From Bacteroidales bacterium (GTDB lineage: Bacteria > Bacteroidota > Bacteroidia > Bacteroidales > Muribaculaceae): a DNA stretch of 56,843 bases. This document shows, one piece after another, positions 24,504 to 33,607 of this stretch. The stretch spans positions 1-56,843 of the forward strand of contig JAQXRH010000037.1 in the NCBI GenBank assembly GCA_029218425.1, given 5' to 3'. The stretch's first letter is position 1. Each line of letters opens with the position of its first letter. Made by a program: the position numbers and the translations under genes. The notes beneath the pieces are model-generated. The model was not told the DNA's origin. It saw nothing but the letters and a program-made list of their open reading frames with translations, and ran no database searches.

Positions 24504-26593
24504 TTCATTGTATTGTTAATTGATTCGTAAATAGTGGAGTTATCTAATTTCTTTTGCATCTTGGCACGGCGTTTGCCTTGTTGGAGATTGAGCGTGAAGC
24601 CTACCCACACGAGCTGGTTGGAGCCGGAGGCTTGGTAAGTGCGGTCGAAACCTGCGATAGCGTTTAGGTTTTCGGAGTGAAGAGCGACGTTGCCAAAAGG
24701 GTTGACGATACCAGCCATGAAAGTGGCTTTACGGTAGGTGTAACCGACGCCGATGTTGAGCAGGTTTTGGTTGGTGGATGAAATCATTTCGCCCCACAGG
24801 CTATTGTAGGAGCTATTGTATTTCACCATTACCCACCATGGACCCGACATGTACATCAATTGTGCGTTGATGAAAGGTTGGGAATATGTGTGGCGGTAGT
24901 TGAGGCCTTTGCTTACAGTGGAGTGCCAACCGCCGTCGACGGAGAGAGTGAGTTGGGTCAAGAAAAGCGGCATGCGGAGCATAGCGTTGATTTCGAAATC
25001 GTTGTTGAACCCGGCGTTGGCAAAAGAGCCAACGATATCGCCGGCTTCGTAGTGTTTTTCGCCCATTACGGGATTGTTGGCATAGCGATTGGAAAGCCGG
25101 CCTTTGATGTAGATGTTGCGATAGGAGAAGTCGTAGGCGAGCTGCTGTTCGTAGCGTTGGAATGGGCGCAAGTCGATATTCCCTTTAGAGAATTGGTAGG
25201 CGTCGACTTGTTGGAGAACGGGGTTTAGCTGATTGATAGAAGGGGGCACTGTTGTGGTGGAGAGCGACAATAACAGAGTGCTCGAATCGGCGGGTTTGTA
25301 ACGGAGGGAGATGCGGGGGTTGAGGAACGAAGCCGAGTAGGAAACAGGATGAGAGATGGAGAAGAGAGTTGCGCCTAAGCCGACGGCATATTGCCAATTA
25401 TTGATCGATTGCGACCATTCGGAAAAGATGTAGTTGTTGAGGGTCACCTCCTTGACTATGGCATCGGATAGGACGTAGCGAGCCTTGTCGTAGCTATAGG
25501 AAGAACGTAGTCCCGAAGATAGAGAGCCACCGGCAAATCGCGTTTCCCATATAGCTTCGGCGAGGAGTCGAGAGCCGCTATTGTCGATTTCGGAGTCAAT
25601 GGTAGTGGCCGAAGAGAGGTAAGAGCGAGAGTTGGAGCCGTCGATAATAGTTGGGACGATGTTGAGATAAAGCTTATTGCGATTGTTGATTTTGTAAAAG
25701 CAATATAAGTCGAGGTCGGCTTGCCATGACTTGATGAGCGAAGATTCACGTTCGAAGCCTATGACGCTTGTGCTGTCGACGTCGGTAGTGATGTCGCCTT
25801 CAGAGATGTTTTTGTCGTTTCGGCGAAGGAGTCTAGCTTGGACGTTGAGGAGCAGATTGCCGGCATAGGCATAGGAATATTGCACCGAGGCGTGGTGGGT
25901 GACCATGCGGTTGGGCACTTTTTTCCCGGCTTCAAAACGGGAGATACTAATGCCGTCGGAGCTTATGATATGTTCGTAGTTGTCGCGATAGCAGTCCATG
26001 TTCCACATAGGGTTGGAAGAGTAGTCGACCATCCATTCGCTTTTGCCGAGATAGTATTTGAAAGCAGCGGAGTAGTTACCCCAACCGCGGTTGGGCGACT
26101 GCAAGATATTGAGCATGACCCCGTAGCCGCCATCGTGCCGTTTCACCGAGATGTCGAGAACGCCGTTGGCATCACCGTAGCGCACGCCGGGATTGTCGAT
26201 GTATTCAACTTTGGTGATATCTTTGGAAGATATGGAAGCCAATTCGGCCTCGGAGACTTGGCGGCCGTTGATGCGGATTGACAGTTTGTTGTCGCCGGAT
26301 AGAGATACAGAGCCGGTGGCGGGGTTGACTATCAGTTCGGGGATTTGCAAACCAGCGAGGAGCTGAACGCAATTGTTGGTGGCACTTTTGAGCTCTTTTA
26401 CGGGATAGAAAATGTGTTTGTTTCCAACCACGATGTTTGCCGGAGCTTGAACCACAATTTCGTCGAGCTGTTTAGCCATTGCAGTGGTATCAGCATCAGC
26501 GCCCTGGGCCATTGAGGATAGCGACGCAGATAGGAATAGACCTGCGATGATGGGGCGCACTACCCTATTTGCCTTATTATTAATGATATGCAT
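24500..26593 (-). CDS. Outer-membrane beta-barrel protein (TonB-dependent receptor-like)
   Basis: 697 residues. A signal peptide (~1-30) is followed directly by a plug-type domain ('LDEIVVQAPANIVVG...', 'KLSIRINGRQVSEAELASISSKDITKVEYIDNPGVRYGDANGVLDI') and a barrel of the OMP_b-brl_3 family. It lacks the N-terminal carboxypeptidase-like domain of most members, so it is shorter than usual (~800). No SusD partner is present, which argues for import of a small ligand or another outer-membrane role. The ligand is unknown. Confidence 0.85.
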   Translation of the reverse strand: MHIINNKANRVVRPIIAGLFLSASLSSMAQGADADTTAMAKQLDEIVVQAPANIVVGNKHIFYPVKELKSATNNCVQLLAGLQIPELIVNPATGSVSLSGDNKLSIRINGRQVSEAELASISSKDITKVEYIDNPGVRYGDANGVLDISVKRHDGGYGVMLNILQSPNRGWGNYSAAFKYYLGKSEWMVDYSSNPMWNMDCYRDNYEHIISSDGISISRFEAGKKVPNRMVTHHASVQYSYAYAGNLLLNVQARLLRRNDKNISEGDITTDVDSTSVIGFERESSLIKSWQADLDLYCFYKINNRNKLYLNIVPTIIDGSNSRSYLSSATTIDSEIDNSGSRLLAEAIWETRFAGGSLSSGLRSSYSYDKARYVLSDAIVKEVTLNNYIFSEWSQSINNWQYAVGLGATLFSISHPVSYSASFLNPRISLRYKPADSSTLLLSLSTTTVPPSINQLNPVLQQVDAYQFSKGNIDLRPFQRYEQQLAYDFSYRNIYIKGRLSNRYANNPVMGEKHYEAGDIVGSFANAGFNNDFEINAMLRMPLFLTQLTLSVDGGWHSTVSKGLNYRHTYSQPFINAQLMYMSGPWWVMVKYNSSYNSLWGEMISSTNQNLLNIGVGYTYRKATFMAGIVNPFGNVALHSENLNAIAGFDRTYQASGSNQLVWVGFTLNLQQGKRRAKMQKKLDNSTIYESINNTMK

Positions 26594-26627
26594 TGTCGGT
26601 TGATATAATCGATTAGTTTATTCGCTG

Positions 26628-26635
26628 CAAATATA
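26628..26635 (-). promoter_or_regulatory. -7 box of the beta-barrel/DUF2141 operon
   Basis: TATATTTG on the minus strand, 35 bases before the ATG. No TTG lies at the usual distance; the upstream DNA is very AT-rich. Confidence 0.55.
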
Positions 26636-26803
26636 ATATATTTATTTTATAAACCTATTATATTTTATAAATTTATTTACCGAGGGATGTGGCGAATGTG
26701 GGGTTTGAGAATTGTATTTAGTAATAAAAATAGGCAGGTGGGACGGAGGCGATGCGCTGATGAGAGGTCGGCCTTATCGGACGTGTGTGGGCGTGGCTGG
26801 AAA

Positions 26804-26845
26804 CAGCAACCGGGTCCACCGAAGCAAAGGTGGACCCGGTTGCTG
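26804..26845 (-). terminator. Perfect 17-bp hairpin downstream of the CPBP gene
   Basis: CAGCAACCGGGTCCACC (26804-26820) pairs fully with 26829-26845 around GAAGCAAA. On the minus strand only TTTCC follows, so it is a stable hairpin but a weak terminator by the T-run rule. Confidence 0.55.
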
Positions 26846-26916
26846 CTACATCAGGCATTACGCCATGAATGTGCGGTGGTAGTCAAGTAAAGACGGAGAG
26901 ATGTCGGGCGAGAGGC

Positions 26917-27855
26917 TTAGAGAGGGTGAGAGCGGTGGCGGAGAGCATCGCGACGGATGATAATGATGCCGAGGATGGTGACGAATACGCTTAACAGTAT
27001 CGTAATCCAGTCGTTGCCAATAGTGAGAGACGCCGTGCCGTCGATTGCATCGGCAGAGCCATCTCCTACGGCTAACCATGACACCAATACGACCATAGAG
27101 TTGTTGAAAGCATGGGCTATGATGGGCACCCAAACGGAGCCGGTCCACCAAATCAGATAGCCGAAATAGGCACCGAGCAAGACGCGGGGGACAAAGCCGA
27201 AAAATTGGAAGTGCATGAAACTAAAGATGACAGCGACAGCCCAGATGACAAAGTGTTTTTTGACTTTTGGCATTGTCATAAAGAGATTCTGCAAGGCGCC
27301 ACGGAAGAAAAGCTCTTCGGCAATACCAGTGAGAATGCCGATAATAAGTATGCTAACAATGAGGTCGCCGACCGAGTTATCGCCTGAAAGAGCGCTGATG
27401 CTCGACGATGCGGCCTCCTCCATGCCACGGAGCGCCTCTTCAATGCCGCGCAACGACTCGGGGAGATGGATATCGTTGTTCCACTGTATAATCAATTCCA
27501 TTGCGGGCATTGATGTCACCAATATGATGATAGCCATCGCTACAGAGAATAGACGCGGCCTTACGTTGACGGTGAGCAATGAGGCAGGCAGGCGCGTAGC
27601 CACAAAAGCCGCCAATATGGCGGGGAGGATGAACACGAGGATATCCTGGACGATGGTCAATATGCGAATACCTTTGACTGAAAAGGTATTATCTTGCCCC
27701 ATAAGCAAAGCCGATACAACCGACACCAAGATAAGCATTATAAAGAAGACGCCGAACAAGACGCCGACGGCTCGACCGGGCATATTGACGGCCGGGAGCC
27801 AACCGCTGCATTTTTGCGAATTAAATGACGTGGAATTGATTTCTTTTATATCCAT
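26917..27855 (-). CDS. CPBP family intramembrane glutamic endopeptidase
   Basis: 312 residues, about eight hydrophobic helices. The CPBP (Rce1-like) motifs are present: EELFFRGAL (the catalytic EExxxR), 'FMHFQFFGF' and 'IIAHAFNNS'. Family members cleave prenylated or other membrane proteins, or act in bacteriocin immunity. The substrate here is unknown. It lies alone between an RNA methyltransferase and a beta-barrel gene, both on the same strand. Confidence 0.88.
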   Translation of the reverse strand: MDIKEINSTSFNSQKCSGWLPAVNMPGRAVGVLFGVFFIMLILVSVVSALLMGQDNTFSVKGIRILTIVQDILVFILPAILAAFVATRLPASLLTVNVRPRLFSVAMAIIILVTSMPAMELIIQWNNDIHLPESLRGIEEALRGMEEAASSSISALSGDNSVGDLIVSILIIGILTGIAEELFFRGALQNLFMTMPKVKKHFVIWAVAVIFSFMHFQFFGFVPRVLLGAYFGYLIWWTGSVWVPIIAHAFNNSMVVLVSWLAVGDGSADAIDGTASLTIGNDWITILLSVFVTILGIIIIRRDALRHRSHPL

Positions 27856-27894
27856 TTTATATGTTACAAATTATTAAGTTAACAGTAGGAAATT

Positions 27895-28623
27895 TTAAAA
27901 GGCGAGATAAAAATCTTTTAGTAATTCTTTATATTCATCGGCATAATCACCTGTGCTGTTTTGTATTACCAAATCATGCTCCACGCATGGGTTATCGGGC
28001 GATGCAGCAAACTCCCATAGAGTGCGGCGCGATGGTTTGCCCACGCGAGTAAACACCCTGCAACATCGCGAAGGGGCAAGACCGGCCAAAGAAGCCTCGA
28101 GTAGCGCCTCATTATCGCGAGAGGCTGGAAGCACCAAAGCCAGGATGCCGCCATCGGCAAGCAAAGATTTGGCCCGCCGCATAAGCTCAGGGAGTGGCAG
28201 GCTGTCGTCGTGACGAGCCGTGGCCCGCAGATCGTCGGGCGACAGTACCCGTTCGGTAAAGAATGGCGGGTTGCTCACGATAAGGTCGAACCTTTTATCG
28301 CAGGCAAACTGTTTAAAATCGGCAAGTTGGGTCACAATTCTTTCAGCAAAAGGAGAAGCCTTGACATTGGCATCGCACTCCCCTACCGCATCCTCGCTAA
28401 TGTCGATGCAGGAGACAAACGCACCGGGATAGCGTTGAGCAATCATCAAGCCAATGACTCCGGTGCCACAGCCCACATCGAGCACATTGGCATTGGTAAC
28501 CCAACGAGGCAACGAAGCCCATGCGCCGAGCAGCACGCCATCGGTACCCACCTTCATAGCGCTGATGCTATTGGAAAGCGAGAAATGCTTGAAGCGAAAA
28601 GTCGACTCCCGATTTTTGTTCAT
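27895..28623 (-). CDS. trmN6: tRNA1(Val) (adenine(37)-N6)-methyltransferase TrmN6
   Basis: 242 residues. N-terminal '[28 protein letters not shown]', the SAM-binding '[18 protein letters not shown]' and the catalytic motif IV '[11 protein letters not shown]' (NPPY/F) identify an N6-adenine methyltransferase of the YfiC/TrmN6 type, which modifies A37 of tRNA-Val. Longer in-frame starts exist upstream, but they run through a perfect promoter and the divergent gene. The ATG at 28623 lies only five bases after a -7 box, so the mRNA is probably almost leaderless. Confidence 0.92.
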   Translation of the reverse strand: MNKNRESTFRFKHFSLSNSISAMKVGTDGVLLGAWASLPRWVTNANVLDVGCGTGVIGLMIAQRYPGAFVSCIDISEDAVGECDANVKASPFAERIVTQLADFKQFACDKRFDLIVSNPPFFTERVLSPDDLRATARHDDSLPLPELMRRAKSLLADGGILALVLPASRDNEALLEASLAGLAPSRCCRVFTRVGKPSRRTLWEFAASPDNPCVEHDLVIQNSTGDYADEYKELLKDFYLAF

Positions 28624-28628
28624 GATTG

Positions 28629-28659
28629 CAAATTTACAATTTTTCGCACCTTCGCACAA
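28629..28659 (-). promoter_or_regulatory. Promoter of trmN6, near-leaderless
   Basis: On the minus strand: TTG (28657-28659), 20 bases, TAAATTTG (28629-28636), then five bases and the ATG. Transcription should begin at or within a few bases of the start codon. Confidence 0.8.
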
Positions 28660-28679
28660 GTATTTACCGCCAAATTGGT

Positions 28680-28687
28680 TATCTTTG
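28680..28687 (+). promoter_or_regulatory. -7 box of engB
   Basis: TATCTTTG, 33 bases before the ATG. No TTG is seen at the usual spacing. Confidence 0.6.
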
Positions 28688-28720
28688 CATAAAGAAACAA
28701 GAATAACGCAATATAACGAT

Positions 28721-29329
28721 ATGATAATCAATAGTGCAAGATTTGTAATATCAAACAGCACGGTGGACAAATGCCCGAGCGACAATCGCCACGAATATGC
28801 ATTCATAGGGCGGTCGAACGTGGGGAAGTCGTCGCTCATAAACATGCTGACCGGGCATAAATCGCTGGCACAGACGTCGTCTAAGCCAGGGAAGACAATG
28901 CTGATCAACCATTTCATAGTCAACGACTCATGGTACATAGTCGACCTGCCCGGGTATGGATATGCCCAACGCAGCAAAGAAAGCCGGCAAGCAATCGAAA
29001 AAATAATACGAGGCTACATACTCAAGCGGATGCAGATGACCACACTGTTTCTGCTGATAGATGTCAGACATAAGCCTCAGAAAATCGACCTTGAGTTTAT
29101 GACGTGGCTTGGCGAGAACGGCGTTCCGTTTTCCATAGTATTTACGAAATTGGACAAGCTATCGGCAACGATGGCTAAAAAATCAATTGCCGACTACCAA
29201 AAAGAGCTATTGAAAGAATGGGAAGAATTGCCGCCGATATTCGCCACCTCGAGTGAAGACCGCCGCGGCCGCGAAGAAATACTCGACTACATAGAGCAGC
29301 TCAACAAGCTACCCATCGATGAAGGTTGA
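28721..29329 (+). CDS. engB: Ribosome biogenesis GTPase EngB (YihA/YsxC)
   Basis: 202 residues. All G motifs are visible: G1 [10 protein letters not shown]2 'SSKPGKT', G3 DLPGYG, G4 TKLDK and G5 'ATSSED'. EngB is needed for assembly of the large ribosomal subunit. The start at 28721 lies just after a -7 box and gives normal length. The gene is divergent from trmN6. Confidence 0.95.
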   Translation: MIINSARFVISNSTVDKCPSDNRHEYAFIGRSNVGKSSLINMLTGHKSLAQTSSKPGKTMLINHFIVNDSWYIVDLPGYGYAQRSKESRQAIEKIIRGYILKRMQMTTLFLLIDVRHKPQKIDLEFMTWLGENGVPFSIVFTKLDKLSATMAKKSIADYQKELLKEWEELPPIFATSSEDRRGREEILDYIEQLNKLPIDEG

Positions 29330-29373
29330 AAAGCATAGATAGGCAAGTGACCAAAATTACTGCAATGATAAAA

Positions 29374-29428
29374 AAATGCGAACCGGAGAGAGTATTTATA
29401 TGACAGGCGGTTCGCATTTATGTTTTTT
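29374..29428 (+). terminator. Terminator of engB
   Basis: AAATGCGAACCG (29374-29385) pairs with 29408-29419, loop of 22, then ATG and TTTTTTTT. Its right arm overlaps the place expected for the -33 element of the next promoter. Confidence 0.75.
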
Positions 29429-29432
29429 TTGT

Positions 29433-29440
29433 TAACTTTG
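29433..29440 (+). promoter_or_regulatory. -7 box of the relA operon
   Basis: TAACTTTG; a TTC (29411-29413) lies 19 bases upstream inside the engB terminator stem. Leader about 15 nt. Confidence 0.6.
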
Positions 29441-29459
29441 TGATAAAAAGCAAACGCAC

Positions 29460-31667
29460 ATGTCAACCACTCTAACACATCATGAAGGCAAAGCCACAAT
29501 GCTCAGCCTCTGCCGCGGGCTGTTCCGGCATATGGAGTCGCAGGGCATTGGCACGGACAAGTTGCGCCATCTCACCAAACTGTTGCGAGATGGGGCAAAG
29601 GGAGGTCATTTGCGTCCCGACCGATTCGGAATCAGTCCTGTAGTCCACAATCTGCACACCGCATATGCGCTGTGCAACCGTATCAGTCCCGACATGAACA
29701 TGGTGGCGGCCATAATGCTCCGCAACCTTGTGGAATGTGAGTTCATAACCTTAGACGATGTGAAAGCGCAATGGGGCGAAGATGTGGCAAAACTGCTGGG
29801 CGGATTGCGAAACATCACGCAGTTATACTCCAAGCAAGTAGCTGTGGAGAGCGACAACTTCCGCCGGTTGCTGATGATATTTGCCGAGGATATACGCGTG
29901 ATTATCATCATGATAGTTGACAGGCTTGAATTGATGCGGCTTATCAACCACCACCCCAACGAACGATTGGTGAGAGAGGTGGCCTACGAAGCCAACTTCC
30001 TCTATGCGCCGCTCGCCCACCGATTGGGTCTCTATGCCATCAAGGGGGAAATAGAGGACATGTCGCTGAAGTACACCAACCGCAAAGCGTTTGACGACAT
30101 AGCGCAGCACCTCAACGAGACGAAGGCCAAACGCGACGCTTATATAGCCGACTTCATACGGCCGGTGAGAGAGAAACTCGACGCGTCGGGCATCAAGTAT
30201 GAAATCAAGGGGCGCACCAAGTCGATTTATTCCATTTGGAACAAGCTGATAAAGCAGAAGAACGACATAGACCACATCTACGACCTCTTTGCCATACGCA
30301 TCATCATAGACACGCCCCGCGAGCGAGAGAAGGCCGAATGCTGGCTCGCCTATTCGATAGTCACCGACATGTATCAGCCTAACCCGGCACGCATGAAAGA
30401 CTGGATAAGCATACCCAAGTCGAATGGATACGAGTCGCTGCACATCACCGTGTCGGGGCCCGATGGCCGATGGGTGGAGGTGCAGATACGCACACGCTGC
30501 ATGGACTTAGTGGCGGAGAAAGGTGTGGCAGCCCACTGGCGTTACAAAGGGATAAAGAGCGAGGGTGAGATGGACACATGGATGAACAAAGTGAGGAACA
30601 TACTCGAAGGAGGAGCAGAGGGCCCAATGGAGCTGATGCGCAACTTCAAGATGGATTTCTACGACAAGGAAGTGTTTGTCTTCACGCCCAAAGGCGACCT
30701 TTATAAGCTGCCATTGGGAGCCACGGTGCTCGACTTCGCATTTAATATCCACTCGCGGCTGGGATGCCAGTGCACCGGAGCGCGCGTCAACGGCAAGAAC
30801 CAGAAAATCAACTACAAGCTACATAGTGGCGACACAGTAGAAATATTGACATCGGCGGCACAAACGCCCAAGCAGGACTGGCTCAACTTCGTGGTCACGT
30901 CGAAGGCACGCACCAAGATACGCCAGACCATTAATGAGCGGTCGAACCAAGCATCGGAGCTTGCGCGAGAGATGATACAACGTCGCTTCAAGAACCGCAA
31001 GATAGAGTTTGACGAAGCCACGATGATGCGCACGATAAAGAAGCTCGGATTTAAGACCGTCACCGAGTTCTACAACGACATAGCCAATGAGACGCTCGAC
31101 ATCAACACCGTAATCGACGCCTACGAGCAGGCATCGGGGCGTAATGTCCAGGAAGCAGAGACACGCTCGGCCGGCGATTTCATCCTTGCCACCAACGACG
31201 ACAGCAATGGCAGTAAGTCGAGCGATGTGCTGGAGATCGGCGACAACATCAAGGGTATCAACTACCGCTTGGCACGATGCTGCAACCCTATACATGGTGA
31301 CGAAGTGTTTGGGTTCATATCGTCGGAGGGGGTAGTAAGCATCCACAAGGCCGACTGTCCCAATGCCATACACATGCGCCAGCGCTACCCGTATCGCGAG
31401 GTGGCAACACGATGGTCGGGGAAAGTAGGTGGACAATTTGCCACCACGCTGCGAGTGGTAGGGCATGATGACATAGGCATCGTGACCAAAATCACGTCGA
31501 TAATCAACAAAGAGAAAGATATCGCATTGCGAGCCATATCAATCGATTCCAACGATGGGCTATTTCAAGGGCATCTGTCGGTTGGAGTCAATGATGTGGG
31601 CGCACTGAAAGTATTAATCAAGAAAATCAAGGAAGTAAAAGGGGTAAAAGATGTACAACGTGTATAG
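29460..31667 (+). CDS. relA: RelA/SpoT-family (p)ppGpp synthetase with degenerate hydrolase domain
   Basis: 735 residues: HD-type domain (~50-200), synthetase (~245-370), TGS (~405-465), helical and zinc-finger part ('RCCNPIHGDEVFGF') and a C-terminal ACT domain. The synthetase is intact (GRTKSIYSIWNK, YDLFAIRIII, EVQIRT, KGVAAHWRYK). In the hydrolase domain the metal-binding HD of 'AALLHDxVED' is replaced by Arg88-Asn89 (AAIMLRNLVEC), so ppGpp hydrolysis is probably lost, as in RelA. It makes the starvation alarmone. A second, hydrolase-competent SpoT-like protein is expected elsewhere in the genome. Confidence 0.93.
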   Translation: MSTTLTHHEGKATMLSLCRGLFRHMESQGIGTDKLRHLTKLLRDGAKGGHLRPDRFGISPVVHNLHTAYALCNRISPDMNMVAAIMLRNLVECEFITLDDVKAQWGEDVAKLLGGLRNITQLYSKQVAVESDNFRRLLMIFAEDIRVIIIMIVDRLELMRLINHHPNERLVREVAYEANFLYAPLAHRLGLYAIKGEIEDMSLKYTNRKAFDDIAQHLNETKAKRDAYIADFIRPVREKLDASGIKYEIKGRTKSIYSIWNKLIKQKNDIDHIYDLFAIRIIIDTPREREKAECWLAYSIVTDMYQPNPARMKDWISIPKSNGYESLHITVSGPDGRWVEVQIRTRCMDLVAEKGVAAHWRYKGIKSEGEMDTWMNKVRNILEGGAEGPMELMRNFKMDFYDKEVFVFTPKGDLYKLPLGATVLDFAFNIHSRLGCQCTGARVNGKNQKINYKLHSGDTVEILTSAAQTPKQDWLNFVVTSKARTKIRQTINERSNQASELAREMIQRRFKNRKIEFDEATMMRTIKKLGFKTVTEFYNDIANETLDINTVIDAYEQASGRNVQEAETRSAGDFILATNDDSNGSKSSDVLEIGDNIKGINYRLARCCNPIHGDEVFGFISSEGVVSIHKADCPNAIHMRQRYPYREVATRWSGKVGGQFATTLRVVGHDDIGIVTKITSIINKEKDIALRAISIDSNDGLFQGHLSVGVNDVGALKVLIKKIKEVKGVKDVQRV

Positions 31668-32520
31668 ACACATAGCATTGGCGGCATGCACGATAGCCGC
31701 CATATCACTGTCCTCGTGTGGAGGTTCAACCGACAATAAGGGCAGCGAAGCCCAAGTGGCATTTGACGAAGCTCAGCGCGAATATGACAACGGCGATGCG
31801 CGCCAATGCATAGCCCTTCTCGACTCGCTCGACAGCAAATATGCCAAAGACATGGACGTAATGAAACAGAGCATGGGGCTGCGTCCCAAAGCCTTGCTGC
31901 AAATTGCCGTCGAGGATATCGCAGCTGCCGACTCTATAATCAATGCCAACAAAGAGCGCATCGACAGCCTGCGCCCGCTGATGACGCATATCGATGTGCC
32001 CGGCACCGAAGGATACAGCGTATGCAACAGCATGGTCGACGCCAATTTCATGAACAAGACCGGAGTGTCGGCACGCGTATCGGAGATAGGCGAATTTTAT
32101 CTGGTATCGTCGGTCAATCCGGCAGGAGGACTGAAGCACTGGTCGGTATCGGCAGTGGTGGGCGACAAGATAGCGACTACCGACACTGTGGCATGCGATG
32201 GTGCGCTCAACTTCCGCGTCAACAATTCAGAGGTAATCACCTTTACTCCAGCAGGGAGCAAGGAGATAGGCGAACTGGTTGCATCCAATGAAGGGCTTCC
32301 GGTAAAGATACTGTTTAACGGGCAGAACGGAGGCTCGAAAAGCATAACACTCAACGCCAAGCTCATCAACGGCATAGCCACAGCCTACCGCTACGCCAAA
32401 GCCGTCAACGACATGCGCGATGCCACCATCGACCGCGAGCGACTTAACGCACGTGCCGACAAGCTACAGCAGCAAATCGGCAACAACGGCAACAGCGGCG
32501 TAGAGAACACCGGCAAATAG
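31651..32520 (+). CDS. Hypothetical lipoprotein downstream of relA
   Basis: 289 residues; lipobox SLSSC (Cys23). Helical N-terminal part with a TPR-like 'AFDEAQREYDNGDARQCIALLDSL', a middle beta-rich region ('SARVSEIGEFYLVSSVNPAGG', 'HWSVSAVVGDKIATTDTV'), and a coiled C-terminus ('ERLNARADKLQQQI'). The start overlaps the relA end by 17 bases. It resembles uncharacterised Bacteroidales lipoproteins; the function is unknown. Confidence 0.75.
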   Translation: MYNVYRHIALAACTIAAISLSSCGGSTDNKGSEAQVAFDEAQREYDNGDARQCIALLDSLDSKYAKDMDVMKQSMGLRPKALLQIAVEDIAAADSIINANKERIDSLRPLMTHIDVPGTEGYSVCNSMVDANFMNKTGVSARVSEIGEFYLVSSVNPAGGLKHWSVSAVVGDKIATTDTVACDGALNFRVNNSEVITFTPAGSKEIGELVASNEGLPVKILFNGQNGGSKSITLNAKLINGIATAYRYAKAVNDMRDATIDRERLNARADKLQQQIGNNGNSGVENTGK

Positions 32521-32579
32521 CGATTACATCACCACGCGCATAATCAGGCATACAAAAAAAATGAAGCGGAAGCAATCCG

Positions 32580-32615
32580 ACCATTAAGACTATATATAAA
32601 ACCATTAAGACTATA
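32580..32615 (+). repeat. 15-bp direct repeat before metF
   Basis: ACCATTAAGACTATA occurs at 32580-32594 and again, unchanged, at 32601-32615, so the copies lie exactly 21 bp (two helical turns) apart. The second ends 11 bases before the metF ATG. It may be a regulator-binding site or a slippage duplication. Confidence 0.7.
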
Positions 32616-32626
32616 AAAAAATTGCA

Positions 32627-33583
32627 ATGACAATACCAGAGATAATAGCAGCAACTCCGGGCCGCGGATTCTCATTTGAAGTGCTCCCTCCGCTTAAAGG
32701 GAAAAGCATTGAGACACTGTTTCGCGGCATTGACAAACTTACGGAATTCAATCCCCGATATATCAACATCACCACCCACCGTAGCGAGCTCGTATTCAAG
32801 CAGACCGACGGCGGGCTGTATCAACGTGTAGCCCAACGAGCACGTCCAGGCACAGTGGCGGTGGCGGCAGCCATTTTGAACCGTTACAAGATACCGGTTG
32901 TGCCCCACCTTATATGCAGCGGCTTCTCGAAGATGGAGACCGAATATGCGCTTATAGACCTGTCGTTCCTTGGCATAACCAACGTGCTGGTGTTGCGAGG
33001 CGACAAAGCAAAGCACGATAGCAAATATATACCTAACGAGAACGGCTACCTACATGCCTCCGAGCTCCAGCAGCAAATCAACGAGTTCAACAAAGGCTAT
33101 TTCATTGACGGGACAACGATGGACACCGGGAGAGGCACCCCCTTCTCATGCGGAGTAGCCGGTTACCCTGAGAAGCATGAGGAATCGCCCAATTTCGACA
33201 TGGACCTTCAGTTCCTGAAAGCTAAGGTCGACAATGGCGCAGAGTACATAGTGACGCAATTGTTTTACGACAATGCCAAGTATTTCAACTTTGTGGAGCG
33301 TTGCCGAGCAATAGGCATCAACGTGCCCATCATACCCGGTATAAAGCCAATCACCAATATCAACCAGCTGTCGATATTGCCTAAGATATTCAAGGTGGAC
33401 ATACCGAGCGAGCTGACCAACAAGCTTATGGCATGTGCGACCGACGAAGAGCGCAAGGCAGTAGGCGTGGAATGGGGCATCAAGCAGGTGAACGAATTGT
33501 ATGATAGCGGGGCACCGTCGATCCACTACTATTCGCTCAATGCCGTTGACTCCGTGCGCGAGATAGTAAGGAACACATTATAG
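32627..33583 (+). CDS. metF: Methylenetetrahydrofolate reductase
   Basis: 318 residues, family length. 'FSFEVLPPLKG' (catalytic Glu of the E-x-x-P pattern), 'NVLVLRGDKAK' (the R-G-D flavin contact), 'EYIVTQLFYDN' and 'IPIIPGIKPI' type segments identify MetF. It reduces 5,10-methylene-THF to 5-methyl-THF for methionine synthesis, with FAD, in the cytoplasm. 25 bases separate it from the next gene, so it may start an operon of mixed function. Confidence 0.96.
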   Translation: MTIPEIIAATPGRGFSFEVLPPLKGKSIETLFRGIDKLTEFNPRYINITTHRSELVFKQTDGGLYQRVAQRARPGTVAVAAAILNRYKIPVVPHLICSGFSKMETEYALIDLSFLGITNVLVLRGDKAKHDSKYIPNENGYLHASELQQQINEFNKGYFIDGTTMDTGRGTPFSCGVAGYPEKHEESPNFDMDLQFLKAKVDNGAEYIVTQLFYDNAKYFNFVERCRAIGINVPIIPGIKPITNINQLSILPKIFKVDIPSELTNKLMACATDEERKAVGVEWGIKQVNELYDSGAPSIHYYSLNAVDSVREIVRNTL

Positions 33584-33607
33584 CCACAACACAAAGGTAT
33601 AAACGGC

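Larger units (their letters stand above)
26594..26916. other. Intergenic region upstream of the beta-barrel gene
   Basis: Contains an AT-rich promoter area and a strong hairpin (both listed). The rest is GC-rich with no gene seen. Confidence 0.7.
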
